A DNA stretch of 64,000 bases from Sycon ciliatum (lineage: Eukaryota > Porifera > Calcarea > Leucosolenida > Sycettidae), in NCBI RefSeq assembly GCF_964019385.1, contig NC_088650.1, positions 24,567,211 through 24,631,210 on the forward strand. The letters run 5' to 3'. The position numbers were made by a program, and so were the translations under genes. The notes beneath the pieces were generated by a model. That model was not told where the DNA came from. It did no database searches and saw nothing but the letters and a program-made list of their open reading frames with translations. How positions within the stretch are numbered: position 1 is the stretch's first letter; the number at the start of each line of letters is the position of its first letter. This document shows positions 35,124-46,615 of this stretch, in pieces.

Positions 35124-35598
35124 TGAGCTTACACCGGCATTAGAATACACGTATCAGAATCCGTTGAGAGTGGAGACCAATCAGACCATGCACCATCTTT
35201 CGCCGGCTTGCGTGAGAGCTTTGCCCACTGTGCACTTGTGTAGATGTGAGAACCTGCTCGTTGATGACCGCTTTACCCGTAACATGTGTCCCTTGTAAAC
35301 ACCGCGAGGCTAAACGGAACAAATCGAAGCTGTAAAGTGCAATGGCGCAGAGCAGGGTGGGTGGGTGGCTACATTCATGATTGGGCAGTCAGGTATCCGT
35401 ACCACCAGTGTAGCATGTGCACCAAGCGGTGTTTGAAACACGCCGCCGGCATGGTGTTGCTAGTGCACGGGCGCATAAACCCTGCCTGCACTATACCATG
35501 GTCCGGTGCCCACCGATGTACATGTATGTAGCCAAGAGTCAAGGCAATGACGAACAAGAGCACACGGTTCCAACATGAGTAGTCAGTGAGTTTCCATG

Positions 35599-36171
35599 CT
35601 AGCTGAGGAGTTCCCCGCAGTCAGCAACTACAATGTTCATCTTTGGCGTACCGCCACTAGTGCCGAAATCACGGGCAATCCTCTGCACGATCGGTAGCCC
35701 TTCCGTAACTTTTCCAAACACGACACTTTTGCCATCTAGCCAGCCAGCCACATCTACTGTGATAAAGAACTGACTGGAATTCGTGTCCGGTCCACTGTTC
35801 GCCATGCTTACAACACCTGCCTCATCATGCTCCAGCTTGAAGTTTTCATCAAAGAAGTATTTCCCATAGATGGACCTGTGGCCCTCGCCATGCATGACGT
35901 CACCTCCCTGGACAATAAAGTCAGGAATGACTCTGTGAAAAGGAGTTCCCTTGTAAGTAAGACCCTTCTCGCCAGTGCAGAGTGCCCTGAAGTTCTCAGC
36001 CGTCTTTGGTACGACATCGGGCCTTAGCTCAATCACAACGCGACCAAGTTGTTCTTCCTCAACCCTAATATCCATAAAACACCGGGGAAGCTTGATAAGC
36101 TCATGACACGATCTAATAAATCGACGGCCATGCAACCTCCAATTCTCGGAAAGGAGTCGATTAGAAATCAT
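35599..36171 (-). CDS. Cyclophilin-type peptidyl-prolyl cis-trans isomerase
   Basis: An intronless frame of 190 codons encodes a complete cyclophilin domain after about 30 extra residues. The enzyme catalyses proline cis-trans isomerisation in folding proteins. Family landmarks in order are TAENFRALCTGEKG, FHRVIPDFIVQGGD (catalytic Arg and Gln), GVVSMANSGPDTNSSQFFIT and GWLDGKSVVFG, whose Trp is the cyclosporin contact. The residue equivalent to His126 of cyclophilin A is Ser here, a change in the active-site groove that may lower activity. The N-terminal extension is rich in Arg and Leu with no acidic residue after the first ten (LHGRRFIRSCHELIKLPRCF). It could be a mitochondrial presequence, as in cyclophilin D; alternatively translation starts at the Met before DIRVEEE, giving a cytosolic form. 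Lack of introns could reflect an old retrocopy, but the frame is intact. Confidence 0.92.
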   Translation of the reverse strand: MISNRLLSENWRLHGRRFIRSCHELIKLPRCFMDIRVEEEQLGRVVIELRPDVVPKTAENFRALCTGEKGLTYKGTPFHRVIPDFIVQGGDVMHGEGHRSIYGKYFFDENFKLEHDEAGVVSMANSGPDTNSSQFFITVDVAGWLDGKSVVFGKVTEGLPIVQRIARDFGTSGGTPKMNIVVADCGELLS

Positions 36172-37052
36172 GCTTCAAACGGAACGGCTAGAAGCTCCAC
36201 TGAAAGATACTCTTTTGCTTGACGAGACACTAAGGCCCAAGATCGACACGCACCACACAATACCAGTTACTGAGTCTGTCGACTGCCGGCCACGTCTAGT
36301 CTCCTTTCCAAAAAAATAGAAACATGTCAGATCATGGAAATTAATTTCAAAAACATTTGTCTCCTTTTCACTATTTTTCAGAACGCGTCTTTGAAGCCGG
36401 GAAGGCTTCCCCGAGTTCCATACCATGGCCCATCCGACGATCTACATGACTGTACGTAACGTACTTCGGTTCAGGTCATGACGTCAGGGAGTCGTACCCA
36501 ATTCCCCCCCCCCCCCAAAGCAGTTTGGGTACGACTTCCTGGTTCAGGTACATGTACTACAACACATGCATTGTAGATGTAGAAAAAAGGGAGCAGATTC
36601 CCAAAAGAGGGCGCTGGGGTTCGTTTGTACACGATTCCGGCAAGGCGAAGGCCAGGATCGGGGCGAAGCTGTTGGCGGCGTAGCCACGTACCTCCACAAC
36701 AAGTGCCAGTGGCAGGGCGGCGCTGGTGCTGGCATGCATGCTGCGCTCTGCGTTTCATCTTCGCATCCTTTTTGTTCCGAAGACCCACACGCTTGCCTTG
36801 TTGTGGTCCTGCAACGTTGTCGTTGGGGTGCCACGACGTTCCTGTGGATGTCGACGCATGCCGCCATTCGGTCATACCCAGACAACCAGGTTACCTGGCC
36901 GTATCGTTTGACTTGCATGCCGTAGGGCCGTAGGCCGACAGCGACACGTGGGCAGTTCAGGCGTGGCAGGTCCAGTGGTCTTGTTCGTGATTGACAGCTC
37001 AACAAGAAACAATTTGAGCTGTAGATTGACCACAGGAAAATTTCTTGTCGGG
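36172..37052. promoter_or_regulatory. Shared upstream region of the cyclophilin and membrane-protein genes
   Basis: The two genes face away from each other across 880 bp, so both promoters should lie here. A CAGGGAGT-type repeat with a C-run centre sits at 36485-36541. Long frames on both strands at 36471-37101 overlap one another and look like composition artefacts. No TATA-like or other definite element is assigned. Confidence 0.4.
36485..36541. repeat. CAGGGAGT-ended palindrome with C-run core
   Basis: The ends CAGGGAGTCGTACCCAA and TTGGGTACGACTTCCTG are inverted repeats with one mismatch, around a poly-C tract. GGTTCAGGT occurs directly after the right end and again about 9 bases before the left end, possibly a disturbed duplication. 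Confidence 0.5.
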
Positions 37053-39437
37053 ATGTCTTGTCATATCCTCGCTGGTGTAAAGCTCGCCACGGCACAGGCA
37101 CTTGGCTTACTTGTGAGCAGCGGAGGTGTTAATGGTGAGGATGGCCACGAAGGCTCGGGTTCTGGAGGTGTGCTCCACGCTCCAGCAGTTCTTGGAATTA
37201 CTGTAGCTTGCATCGCAGTGTTTGCCATTGGAGGATTCTTCTGCGGCTGTTCGTGCCCAAAGCAGCTCCGGAAATCAACTTACAAAAAGGTTGCCGACGA
37301 CAAGCGCTCCTTGCTGGGTGGTGGAGAGTCCAGTAGCCTGTCGTATTCTAGTACTGATGGTTTACCTGATGTAACTCGGACCAGCAGCCCATCACGTGTC
37401 CTGAATGAGAGGCTGAAACGCTTTGACAGCGCAAGCAGCCAAGTGTCGGAGATGGAGGAAAGGACTACGGTATCTAACTCTACTCTGCCCAGTGTGGCCC
37501 CTAACCAGAAAAACCTGCTACTTCTGTCCGATGACGACCGATCGCTTTCCGTACTGCAGCCGAGCACACCCAAGTCAGCGGGTTATGAAGCCGCGGCTGC
37601 CCAAGCCCCAGCACTGTCAGGTTATTCAAATGCCCTCCATGATTTGGAGAGCAGCGAGTCACACTCTCAGTCGCCATCAGCCAAGCGAAATCCGGGCACA
37701 GAGTCCCAACAGCCGGACAAGAATGCTACCAGCAATGCCACCCGTGACCATTTCCATACGTTCATAGACGATGGTGTTGCGGGCCGCCAAACTAGTGAAG
37801 CCCAGTCTGGTAGTAGTGCTAGCAATGAACAGACCGCTGCATCATTCGATGAGCTAGCTGAACATTCTGTCACCGCCTCCAAGGCTGCTTCATCCTTGCC
37901 AGTTGACAATGCTTGCACACCGTTGGCGTCACAGGTATCGCGTGAGCTTCAGCCAGTCGCTGAACCGATGTGCGAGGTGTCGCCAGCGCCACAATTGGAA
38001 TCCATGGCCAGGAGTGCAGAGGAAGTATCCAGCACAGTACAACCACCGGTGAAGCCACACTCGGATGCGGCACCTGAGATGGCGGATGATACATCTGATG
38101 CGGCACCTCAGATGACGGAGGATAAATCGAATGCCGTACCTGAGGTGGCGGAGGATAAATCAGATGCAGCGTTAACGTCTGAGAGCACTGTTCAACCGGT
38201 CAACACAGTTAGTGGTAGCGAAAGTGCCGAGCCACAGCAGGTTGCTGAGACAAGTGCCGAGGAAGAGGCGAGTGTTGGTGTTGTTGCTGCTCCTGCTGCT
38301 GCTGCTGATGATGATGAAGAAGAAATGGCAGTAGAAGAGCAGCCTGACTCGACCTCCGAGCCCCAGCTTGTAGCTGAACTAAAATCAGCTGTTGAGGAAC
38401 CGATGGCAGTCGAAGAGGTTGCGGAAACACACCAAGACTCTGCTCCTATTTCTACTGCAGCCAAAGTTGCAGACGGAGATATACCTGTTGACAATAAGCC
38501 TACTGTCGAAGCTGAGCCTGCTGTGAAGGCTAGGCCTGTTGTTGAGGACACACCTGCTGTTGAGGATGAGCCTGCTGTTAAAGCTGAGCCTGTTGTAGCG
38601 GATACGCATGCTATTGAGGACAAACCTACCGTTGAGGATAAACCTGCTTCTGAGGATAAATCTCGGGATGTGCCTGAGGAAATGGACACTTCCCCACAGA
38701 CAATTCCAGCTACAGACAGTGCCACGGAGGCTGCACCGAAGCCGGATGTAAAAACACATGCTGATGACCAAGAAGAGCCTGCGGCCACGACCAGCAAAGA
38801 AAAGGAGGAGTCCTCTACTCCAAAGGTGAGCCGAATCAATAGCTTGAAGATGCAACTAGCGACGGCACCAATGCCATCACCTGTGAGCCCCGGTAGCTCA
38901 GAGAAGCCGAAAGGCGTCGGCAAGCTATCATCTTCCCTCAAGGGGATGGCAATACCTATGCCGGGAATGGGCATGCCCCCGATCAAGCGTTCGCCCGCAC
39001 CGCCAGCATCCAGTGCTGATCAGGATAGCGGGTCGTCTCGGCCGGCTGTCAAAGACCTTGCCAAGAATCTCCGTGGAATGCCTGGTATGGGTGGAATGCC
39101 CGGCATGGGTGCTATGCCATTCGGGGCAATGCCCCCGGGCGGCCTCGCTGCTCTCAAGAAGAAGAAAGCGCAGGCCGAAGCACGTGGAGACGAGACTTCG
39201 GATAGCACCGACGGAATTGCACGAAGTCAATCCTTTACTTGTGCCAGTGAAAGCAGTGATAGTCAGCAGGGTGGTGGTCTTCACCGTACTTCTTCACTCA
39301 TTCACCTGACCAGACAACGCGCGGCTGGTGCCAAGGGCCGGCGGGCGCCATCTCGCAACCTCGTCCGCAGCTTTATTTTGTACAACGACGACGACGACAG
39401 TCTCGCTGAGTTTGAAAATGACGACGAGGAGGCATAG
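37053..39437 (+). CDS. Single-pass membrane protein with candidate capping-protein interaction motif
   Basis: The open frame starts upstream, but the first ATG is at 37053, giving 794 aa in one exon. Residues 1-23 (MSCHILAGVKLATAQALGLL...) could be a signal peptide. A Gly/Ser-rich stretch of about 18 residues follows, then a transmembrane helix at 40-63 (VLGITVACIAVFAIGGFFCG) and a Cys-rich juxtamembrane site (CGCSCPK) fit for palmitoylation. The long cytoplasmic part is disordered: acidic repeats of the type VEDKP/VEAEP/VVADT and DAAPEM, then Met-Pro-Gly repeats (GMPGMGGMPGMGAMPFG). At 749-768 lies LIHLTRQRAAGAKGRRAPSR, close to the consensus LxHxTxxRPKx6P of CARMIL, CD2AP and FAM21. The last residues are acidic (LYNDDDDSLAEFEND). 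I know no named family with this layout. Type-I topology and actin capping-protein binding are inference. An upstream exon is possible. Confidence 0.75.
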   Translation: MSCHILAGVKLATAQALGLLVSSGGVNGEDGHEGSGSGGVLHAPAVLGITVACIAVFAIGGFFCGCSCPKQLRKSTYKKVADDKRSLLGGGESSSLSYSSTDGLPDVTRTSSPSRVLNERLKRFDSASSQVSEMEERTTVSNSTLPSVAPNQKNLLLLSDDDRSLSVLQPSTPKSAGYEAAAAQAPALSGYSNALHDLESSESHSQSPSAKRNPGTESQQPDKNATSNATRDHFHTFIDDGVAGRQTSEAQSGSSASNEQTAASFDELAEHSVTASKAASSLPVDNACTPLASQVSRELQPVAEPMCEVSPAPQLESMARSAEEVSSTVQPPVKPHSDAAPEMADDTSDAAPQMTEDKSNAVPEVAEDKSDAALTSESTVQPVNTVSGSESAEPQQVAETSAEEEASVGVVAAPAAAADDDEEEMAVEEQPDSTSEPQLVAELKSAVEEPMAVEEVAETHQDSAPISTAAKVADGDIPVDNKPTVEAEPAVKARPVVEDTPAVEDEPAVKAEPVVADTHAIEDKPTVEDKPASEDKSRDVPEEMDTSPQTIPATDSATEAAPKPDVKTHADDQEEPAATTSKEKEESSTPKVSRINSLKMQLATAPMPSPVSPGSSEKPKGVGKLSSSLKGMAIPMPGMGMPPIKRSPAPPASSADQDSGSSRPAVKDLAKNLRGMPGMGGMPGMGAMPFGAMPPGGLAALKKKKAQAEARGDETSDSTDGIARSQSFTCASESSDSQQGGGLHRTSSLIHLTRQRAAGAKGRRAPSRNLVRSFILYNDDDDSLAEFENDDEEA

Positions 39438-40111
39438 GCGGTGCGTGCGTAGACTTGCTGGAGGTCTTGTCCACATGAACCCGCGCTGTCCTCCTCTCCG
39501 TATCAATGCACACTCACTGGCTGGCAGCTGACTTGTTGACGTCCTTCACGAGCCTGTGCTCTTGCCATACCATTCGCTATCAAGTCGAGTCGGAACACAG
39601 TATGTAAGCTGTGCTCTTTACTTCTTTGGTCTTTAATTTCTACAGCTTTTTTTCTATTTTGCAGATATGCTTCCACAGTGCTTTCTTATACGACTAATGG
39701 CTGCCTTGAATATCACAAGGAATATCGCTTTTACTGTCACTTGAATTTCCCTATTTCGGTATATTATTTTTCAGATAAGACTTGTTGTAAACAAATCTTG
39801 CCACAGGCACTGTGTTCAATTTTCGCCGCAATATTTTCTATCGTGCCGCCATTTCCAAAGCGCCCATTGGCACCGCAGAACATGATCCTTCTATTTTATC
39901 TTCTTTTTTTGTGGACTGCAGTGATCCTAGAGTAATCACCAAGCAAGCATGTCTGATCATCTATTCAACTTTCTTTCGGTCGAGGAATCCATGCCGTTTG
40001 CAGGAATCAACCAATAACGTTACAGCAAGAGCTTATACTCTTGGTTGCAGTCGATTTACCTGTGAGTGACGATACTCCAGTTCTGGTGTACCTGTGTGTG
40101 TCTGCGCGCAA

Positions 40112-40202
40112 ACAGAACTGTATGTGTGTGTGTGTGTGCGTTACTTTTCTCTGAACAATTTGCATGGTTGCACGCACACACACACACACACATACAGTTC
40201 TG
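40112..40202. repeat. Inverted repeat with GT/CA microsatellite arms
   Basis: GAACTGTATGTGTGTGTG at the left and CACACACACATACAGTTC at the right are reverse complements, including unique flanking bases. This is therefore a foldback and not two independent microsatellites. Confidence 0.7.
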
Positions 40203-40311
40203 TTCACGGTTGAAAACTTTCCACCCGGACTCCCTGCTCGTATTCTTATGAGCAGAGCCGTACACTCTAGGATTCTTCAATGGCTGTTATGTGAGTGCTG
40301 CCCAAACATTG

Positions 40312-40582
40312 CAGGGAGTTATTCGTATTCGCTCAACTCCCTGGCTCAATCGCAAAGAAAGTTAGCAAGTCCTGGAGTGACTGATAAAGCGGCCCAGTAA
40401 ACTACATTGGTACTCGGTGAAATACAACCAAGGAAGAGTACATATTTGGTTATGCACTCTTGACACAACCCAAAGCAGGGAGTAGTAAAATAAGTATTTT
40501 ACTGCTCCCTGTCCAAAGACAAGTGCAGAACTGACACCCAGACCAGGGAGTCGTCAAATACCCGTATTTGTTGACTCCCTGG
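40312..40582. repeat. Cluster of three CAGGGAGT micro-palindromes
   Basis: Units at 40312-40343, 40476-40511 and 40544-40581 start CAGGGAGT and end (A)CTCCCTG or GCTCCCTG, with 30-38 bp total length. The second has CCCAAAG before and TCCAAAG after it, a near-match that could be an old duplication. The others have no clear duplication. Confidence 0.6.
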
Positions 40583-40607
40583 TTCCGATTACTTCAATGT
40601 GTGTTGT

Positions 40608-40644
40608 CAAGAGTCCACAACCCCCCCGGGATTCTGGACTCCTG
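40608..40644. mobile_element. 37-bp CAAGAGT micro-element with perfect 7-bp TSD
   Basis: The element reads CAAGAGTCCA at the left and TGGACTCCTG at the right, with a C-run in the middle. GTGTTGT lies directly outside both ends (40601-40607 and 40645-40651). The ends match the 303-, 266- and 908-bp relatives, which also have 7-bp duplications. Confidence 0.75.
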
Positions 40645-40852
40645 GTGTTGTACATGTGTGTGACTGCGTCCAACTGCATTCATAGCATCGTGGACCGTGT
40701 AAGTTGAGTGTGCCAAATATGCACCCTGGATTGGATTTCACAGAGCACAGCTGTATAGAAAATCAGTACATATGCACCAGTGTTTGACGCTGTGGCGAAC
40801 TAATCACTTCCCAGCTTGGCTCACATAGTGATAATAAATGATTGCATATTTG

Positions 40853-41118
40853 CAAGAGTACATGAAAACCAGAGTGTGCAGCTCGGATGGGTTGCTGTCA
40901 CGGCGAAATTCCGTGATTACATCATTTTAGTGATGTAGTGCGTACAAGCAGGATTCAAGCAGGTTTCTTTCTGCACAACTGCGGCTCAGTTGTACGCACT
41001 ACGCCATTTCCCGCCTCAGATCTGCACCAAATATGATGTAATCACGGAATTTCGCCGTGACAGACACCCATAGCAGAGAAGGCCCCAAGCTGCACACTCT
41101 GGTTTTCATGTACTCTTG
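40853..41118. mobile_element. CAAGAGT-family MITE with 7-bp TSD
   Basis: The TIRs begin CAAGAGTACATGAAAACCAG and end with its complement. ATATTTG is duplicated at 40846-40852 and 41119-41125. A second inverted-repeat pair (GTCACGGCGAAATTCCGTGA and its complement) lies inside. A related copy is at 48478-48738. Confidence 0.88.
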
Positions 41119-41463
41119 ATATTTGGCACTTTGCGGGTTCTGTATTGTGACCAGCAAGACATGCTCAACTCTGCCCGAAATGCTAAGAACTCACACCGAC
41201 AGGCTGTTTTGAGTAGCCTGCATTATAAGGCAATTCTCACGCATACCTAGTACCTGTCAAAATTTAATATGCACATAATTTGGGATTTCCACCATATCAT
41301 TCTGGTATAATAATGCAGTGTAGGAAGCACAGAATGTGCCGCTATGCCCGAAGAAGAGCATACATGGGAAATTAACACAAAGAGAAGAAAAAAAACAACA
41401 CAATTCTTGCCCGCAAGACCATTGAACCAAAAATGCAACGAATCAAGTACCAATATAAAAAAA

Positions 41464-41464
<1 letters not shown>

Positions 41465-41550
<86 letters not shown>

Positions 41551-41562
41551 GAGAGAGAGAGT
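41465..41562. repeat. (GT)n(GA)n microsatellite
   Basis: GT units pass into several GA runs broken by single extra G residues. Confidence 0.9.
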
Positions 41563-41597
41563 AAAGGTACTAGATTGTGTGTAAAAAAAAAACATCT

Positions 41598-42150
41598 TAG
41601 CGAGTTCTTGCAGCACTGAGTGCTCAGATCACAGTTGAAGTAAAGTCACTAAAGAGTTGAATCAGTGTAGAAGATGAAGGCATGTATGTACAATGCATCG
41701 GTACGGCAACACACAGATGCTGCGCCAGCAATAACAATAGCGTCCTTCAAATTTGTTTTTTTAGCTTACTCTGCACCAGCTTATGGGAGCACTCAGGCAT
41801 GGCAAGGGTGCAATCCTCCAATGACCGATTACAAAGGAGTTCCGAGTGCAGTCTGCCCTGGTAGTATTTTAGCGAGTTCACTTTCTTGCAGTACTGATTG
41901 CTCGTCGAGTGCTCAGATCACACCGTTGAAGTAAAGTCACTAAAGAGTTGAATCAGTGTAGAAGATGAGAGGGCATGTACAATGCATTGGTACGGCAACA
42001 CACGGATGCTGAGCCAGCAATAGAGTCCTTCAAACTTTTTTTTTTTTAGCTTACTCTGCACCAGCTTATGGGAGCATTCAGGCCTGGCAAGGGTGCTATC
42101 CTCCAATGACTGACTACAAAGGAGTCCTGAGTGCAGTCTGCCTTGGTAGT
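41598..42150. repeat. Direct tandem duplication of about 270 bp
   Basis: Two diverged copies (about 41598-41866 and 41867-42150) both contain AAGTAAAGTCACTAAAGAGT, GGTACGGCAACACAC and CAGCTTATGGGAGCA in the same order. I see no coding potential or known family. Confidence 0.8.
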
Positions 42151-42507
42151 ACGTACAATACATACGACTGGGTTCTACTACGAAGAGCACAAGCACTTTG
42201 ACTTTCGGCGGGCTGCTGCTTTCCGGCTGAAGACGTTAACGCTTCATGATGGACGGTGTTCTGGCTCAGCTATCGTCCATTAGCTGCTCAACGACATCTG
42301 CTGTGAGGGGATCCACAGACCTGCCGCTCGCGGTGTGCTTCTCTCGAGCAGCACCAGTCGTACACACTCAGGGTCAAGGAGCAGTCTGGTTATGTTATCT
42401 TCAGCAAGATATGAGCATGCAGAGATGCTGAATTTTATTCGAAAACAACCAGCCCTTCCCTGAATCACTTGCCATACAATACATCGTCTCCCTGCTGTAG
42501 AGAGAGC

Positions 42508-42560
42508 GTGTGTGTGTGTGTGTGTGTGTGTGTGGTGGTGTGTGTGTGTGTGGGGGGGGA
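42508..42560. repeat. (GT)n poly-G compound microsatellite
   Basis: Two GT runs end in seven or more G residues. Confidence 0.85.
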
Positions 42561-42941
42561 ATAGTTGTGGCTCAGAGAGAAGATTGAATCTCAGTCATGA
42601 GTCCGTGCCAGCGAGCACAGATGTAGTGTGTTAGCCATCCCTGCACCGATACGGGTGGTCGGGAGGAGAACGCACCCACAGCCGAGCTCAAGCCAGGCAC
42701 AAGATCAGACATCAATGGAAAGTCACATCACAGCCACAGCCCCTGTACATGCTATGGATACAGGCATTCAAATCCTCCAGGCGGTCTCAGATTGAGCTAC
42801 CTATAGCAAGTTCAGCGCATATCCACAATACTAATCGCTACTTTTTTTTCTCCCGAAGAAGACCCACGTTGTACCTGACAGCAACCTATGAAGACATATC
42901 ACACTAACAGCATAAGTTACGCAAAGGAGAGGATATTGTAC

Positions 42942-45088
42942 ATAGTTGACATCTGCTGTCATCGCCGACTGCATCAGTTGGATGTTGCGCGCCTCGCCTT
43001 CACCAAACACATACCCGCCGGCCTTGTCCACCAGCTTGAGAACAGAGCTCACACTCTCCATGTCCTGCATAGCAAAGGGAAAGAGAGACATTTAGCAAAC
43101 GCTACACACAACATTATGGTGCTGTAGCACTAGATCGCAACACTTTTCAGATGCTTAGTTTTACAAAATATCTATTGGCACACGCACGCACACACACACA
43201 CACACACAGTTTATTTTCCTTTCCCACGTCTTTGGGTCCTGATGCCCATGAGTGAAAAATGGAGTTCCTCATACAATTTTCACTCACCTGAAAAAGTGCA
43301 CAGTAAAAAACCCTGACTGCAAACATATGTGATAACACGACACGAGTACCAACAAAAAGTATATTCATGAGTTGAGAATGCATTGTATCATTTGTATGAA
43401 CTAGATACTGTAAATATACAAATTTTCGGCAGCTATTTAATTTCGGCTATATTCGGCACCGACCCAAAACGCCTAAATTAAAACGCCGATGAAATTTTTC
43501 ACAGCATCTGTCGCACTATACTAGCGCCTCTACCCCACGCCGAAAATAAATCGCCGCCGAAATGTCAAAATTCGTGAAGTGCCGAAATTTTGTATATTTA
43601 CAGTATGAAGCAAGTGCTCAGAGGTCTAGGAGGGAGTGTATAAAGCCAAGAACGACCAGCAGACAAACCAGAAAAGCTGTACACACACACACGACTAACC
43701 TGAATATCCAGTGTGGTAAAGGTGACTAGCGAGTGGTCCTCAACGAGCTCCACAATCTTCTCATTCAAATCATGGAAGCGGCGCATGAATGGGTCATTCC
43801 GTAAATGCTCTAACAGATAGGACAGATCCAGTACTTCAGTGTAGAAGTCCAGGCCGAACGCTGAGTAGGGGAGGTGCACACGAAGATAAATAACACACAA
43901 GCACACTGAGTGCTTGCACTTCTATCGCATGACCATACATGGCAGCCATGTTGGTTCCAACTCCACTCAGCCCCTGCATCTATGGGTCACATGACGTCGG
44001 CCATGTTGGTTCCACTGTCCACATGCCATGATCACTTTCTGCACAAGTTTAGTCACATCAAAAAAGATGTGAACCACTCATTGTATTACGATACCGGTGG
44101 ATGAAAATATCTAGGTTAGGCATGAAGAGCTAATAGGTAAGAGAATATGAGACCTTGGTTGTCAGCAATGAACACCTGGCTATGAAACTAGGAAGCAAGA
44201 ACAACACAAAGGCAGCTCGACTCACACGTCACCATAACAGCATGCCATTTCAGTGTAAGCCAGGTTCCTCACCTAACTTGCCCATCTTCTCAATGAGGTC
44301 AATCTTCGACAGGACATTAACGTGCGGCAAGGCAAGCTGCAGCATTGTGTTGAGTGATGTCAGCACAACGGCAATGAACTTCCCTGGGTCGGTGCAATAG
44401 TGGGCATCTACCAAGTGAACAGCGACGAGCTGTGAACACAGGAAGTAAATGAGGATCCACCCCTCAACTAATGAATAAATGATAAAAGATGAACTATAAA
44501 GTCCACAATGTAACTCATTGCATGTTTTGCAAATTGTTCAACTTCTGATTAGTCATTATGCTGGCTGTCACATGCAGGTTTTACTGCAACAAAAGTGCAA
44601 GGCAAACAGACTTGGTTGGCATGTCACAGTCTACACGTCCATAACAGGGGCCAGCTTGGGGCATTTACCCACTCATCCCTGCTCCTCTAGGTATTTACCT
44701 GATATTCGAGCTTTTGTAACTTCTCCAATATAGAACTGACTGACGTATGATGGGTGTACAGTTCCACTTGACCAGGAAAGTCAAATAGAAAGTAAGCATT
44801 CTTATGCTTTGCAAGTTGGTCCACAAGCCAGGCGACGTTTTCTTGAAGAAATTCCATACAGTACATGAGAGCGCCGTTGGGTCCAAGCTTCAACCTCGCC
44901 ATGACATCTTCCAAGTTGATCAGCTCATTCACATCAATATCGGGTTCGTAAGGTAGAGATTCATTGGCAGGATCGAGATTTACGACTGCAACTTTTCTGC
45001 CTAAAGACACCAAGAAGTCTTTCATACCTTTGCAGTACGTTGTCTTGCCCGAGCCCGGCGGGCCTACGACTACTTGCCCAAAAGGCAT
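42942..45088 (-). CDS. GPN2: GPN-loop GTPase 2
   Basis: Four exons with matching phases are clear: 45088-44699, 44429-44273, 43860-43700 and 43064 to about 42942. They give 277 residues (human GPN2 about 310). The GTPase helps to assemble and import RNA polymerase [12 protein letters not shown] is the P-loop, [10 protein letters not shown] follows switch-like motif patterns, GPNGALMY is the signature GPN loop used in dimer catalysis, and [10 protein letters not shown] is the G3 motif. Exon 2 gives the G4-like SKIDLIEK and exon 3 the [12 protein letters not shown] helix. Exon 4 carries [16 protein letters not shown], then ADVNY. The last 15-30 residues are not settled. Either a weak donor GTACAA at 42941 leads to a short exon near 42280-42440, or exon 4 reads through to a stop at 42831. 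The gene faces INTS5 head to head. Confidence 0.9.
43408..43603. mobile_element. TA-type MITE in GPN2 intron 3
   Basis: The ends CTGTAAATATACAAATTTTC and GAAATTTTGTATATTTACAG are flanked by TA. The 196-bp interior repeats TTTCGGC/GCCGAAA motifs. Confidence 0.8.

Positions 45089-46615
<1,527 letters not shown>

Larger units (their letters stand above)
33539..35598. other. Interval between UGCG and the cyclophilin gene
   Basis: The beginning is UGCG 3' UTR. It then contains a hAT-type MITE (34516-34923) and a 101-bp palindrome (35023-35123). I see no further gene. Confidence 0.5.
39438..42941. other. Intergenic interval rich in tiny inverted repeats
   Basis: It contains the 3' UTR of the membrane-protein gene and then many small repeats: a CA/GT inverted repeat (40112-40202), three CAGGGAGT-type palindromes (40312-40582), CAAGAGT-type elements (40437-40469, 40608-40644, 40853-41118), GA microsatellites (41465-41562), a 270-bp tandem duplication (41598-42150) and a (GT)n G-run (42508-42560). 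The last 3' exon of GPN2 may be somewhere in 42250-42941. No other gene is seen. Confidence 0.55.

Noticed and set aside
36471..37101. Long overlapping ORFs on both strands (up to 185 aa) between the cyclophilin and membrane-protein genes.
   Set aside because: They overlap one another on opposite strands, start at non-ATG or weak contexts and show no family motif. GC-rich promoter DNA explains them.
38192..38986. A 264-aa minus-strand ORF rich in Ser, Thr and Val.
   Set aside because: It is the antisense shadow of the acidic repeat region of the membrane protein, whose codon bias leaves the opposite strand open.
42280..42468. A minus-strand frame (YLAEDNITRLLL...) as the last GPN2 exon.
   Set aside because: An acceptor-like TTCAG precedes it, but the residues do not convincingly match the GPN2 C-terminus and the donor at 42941 is weak. 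Left as a possibility only.
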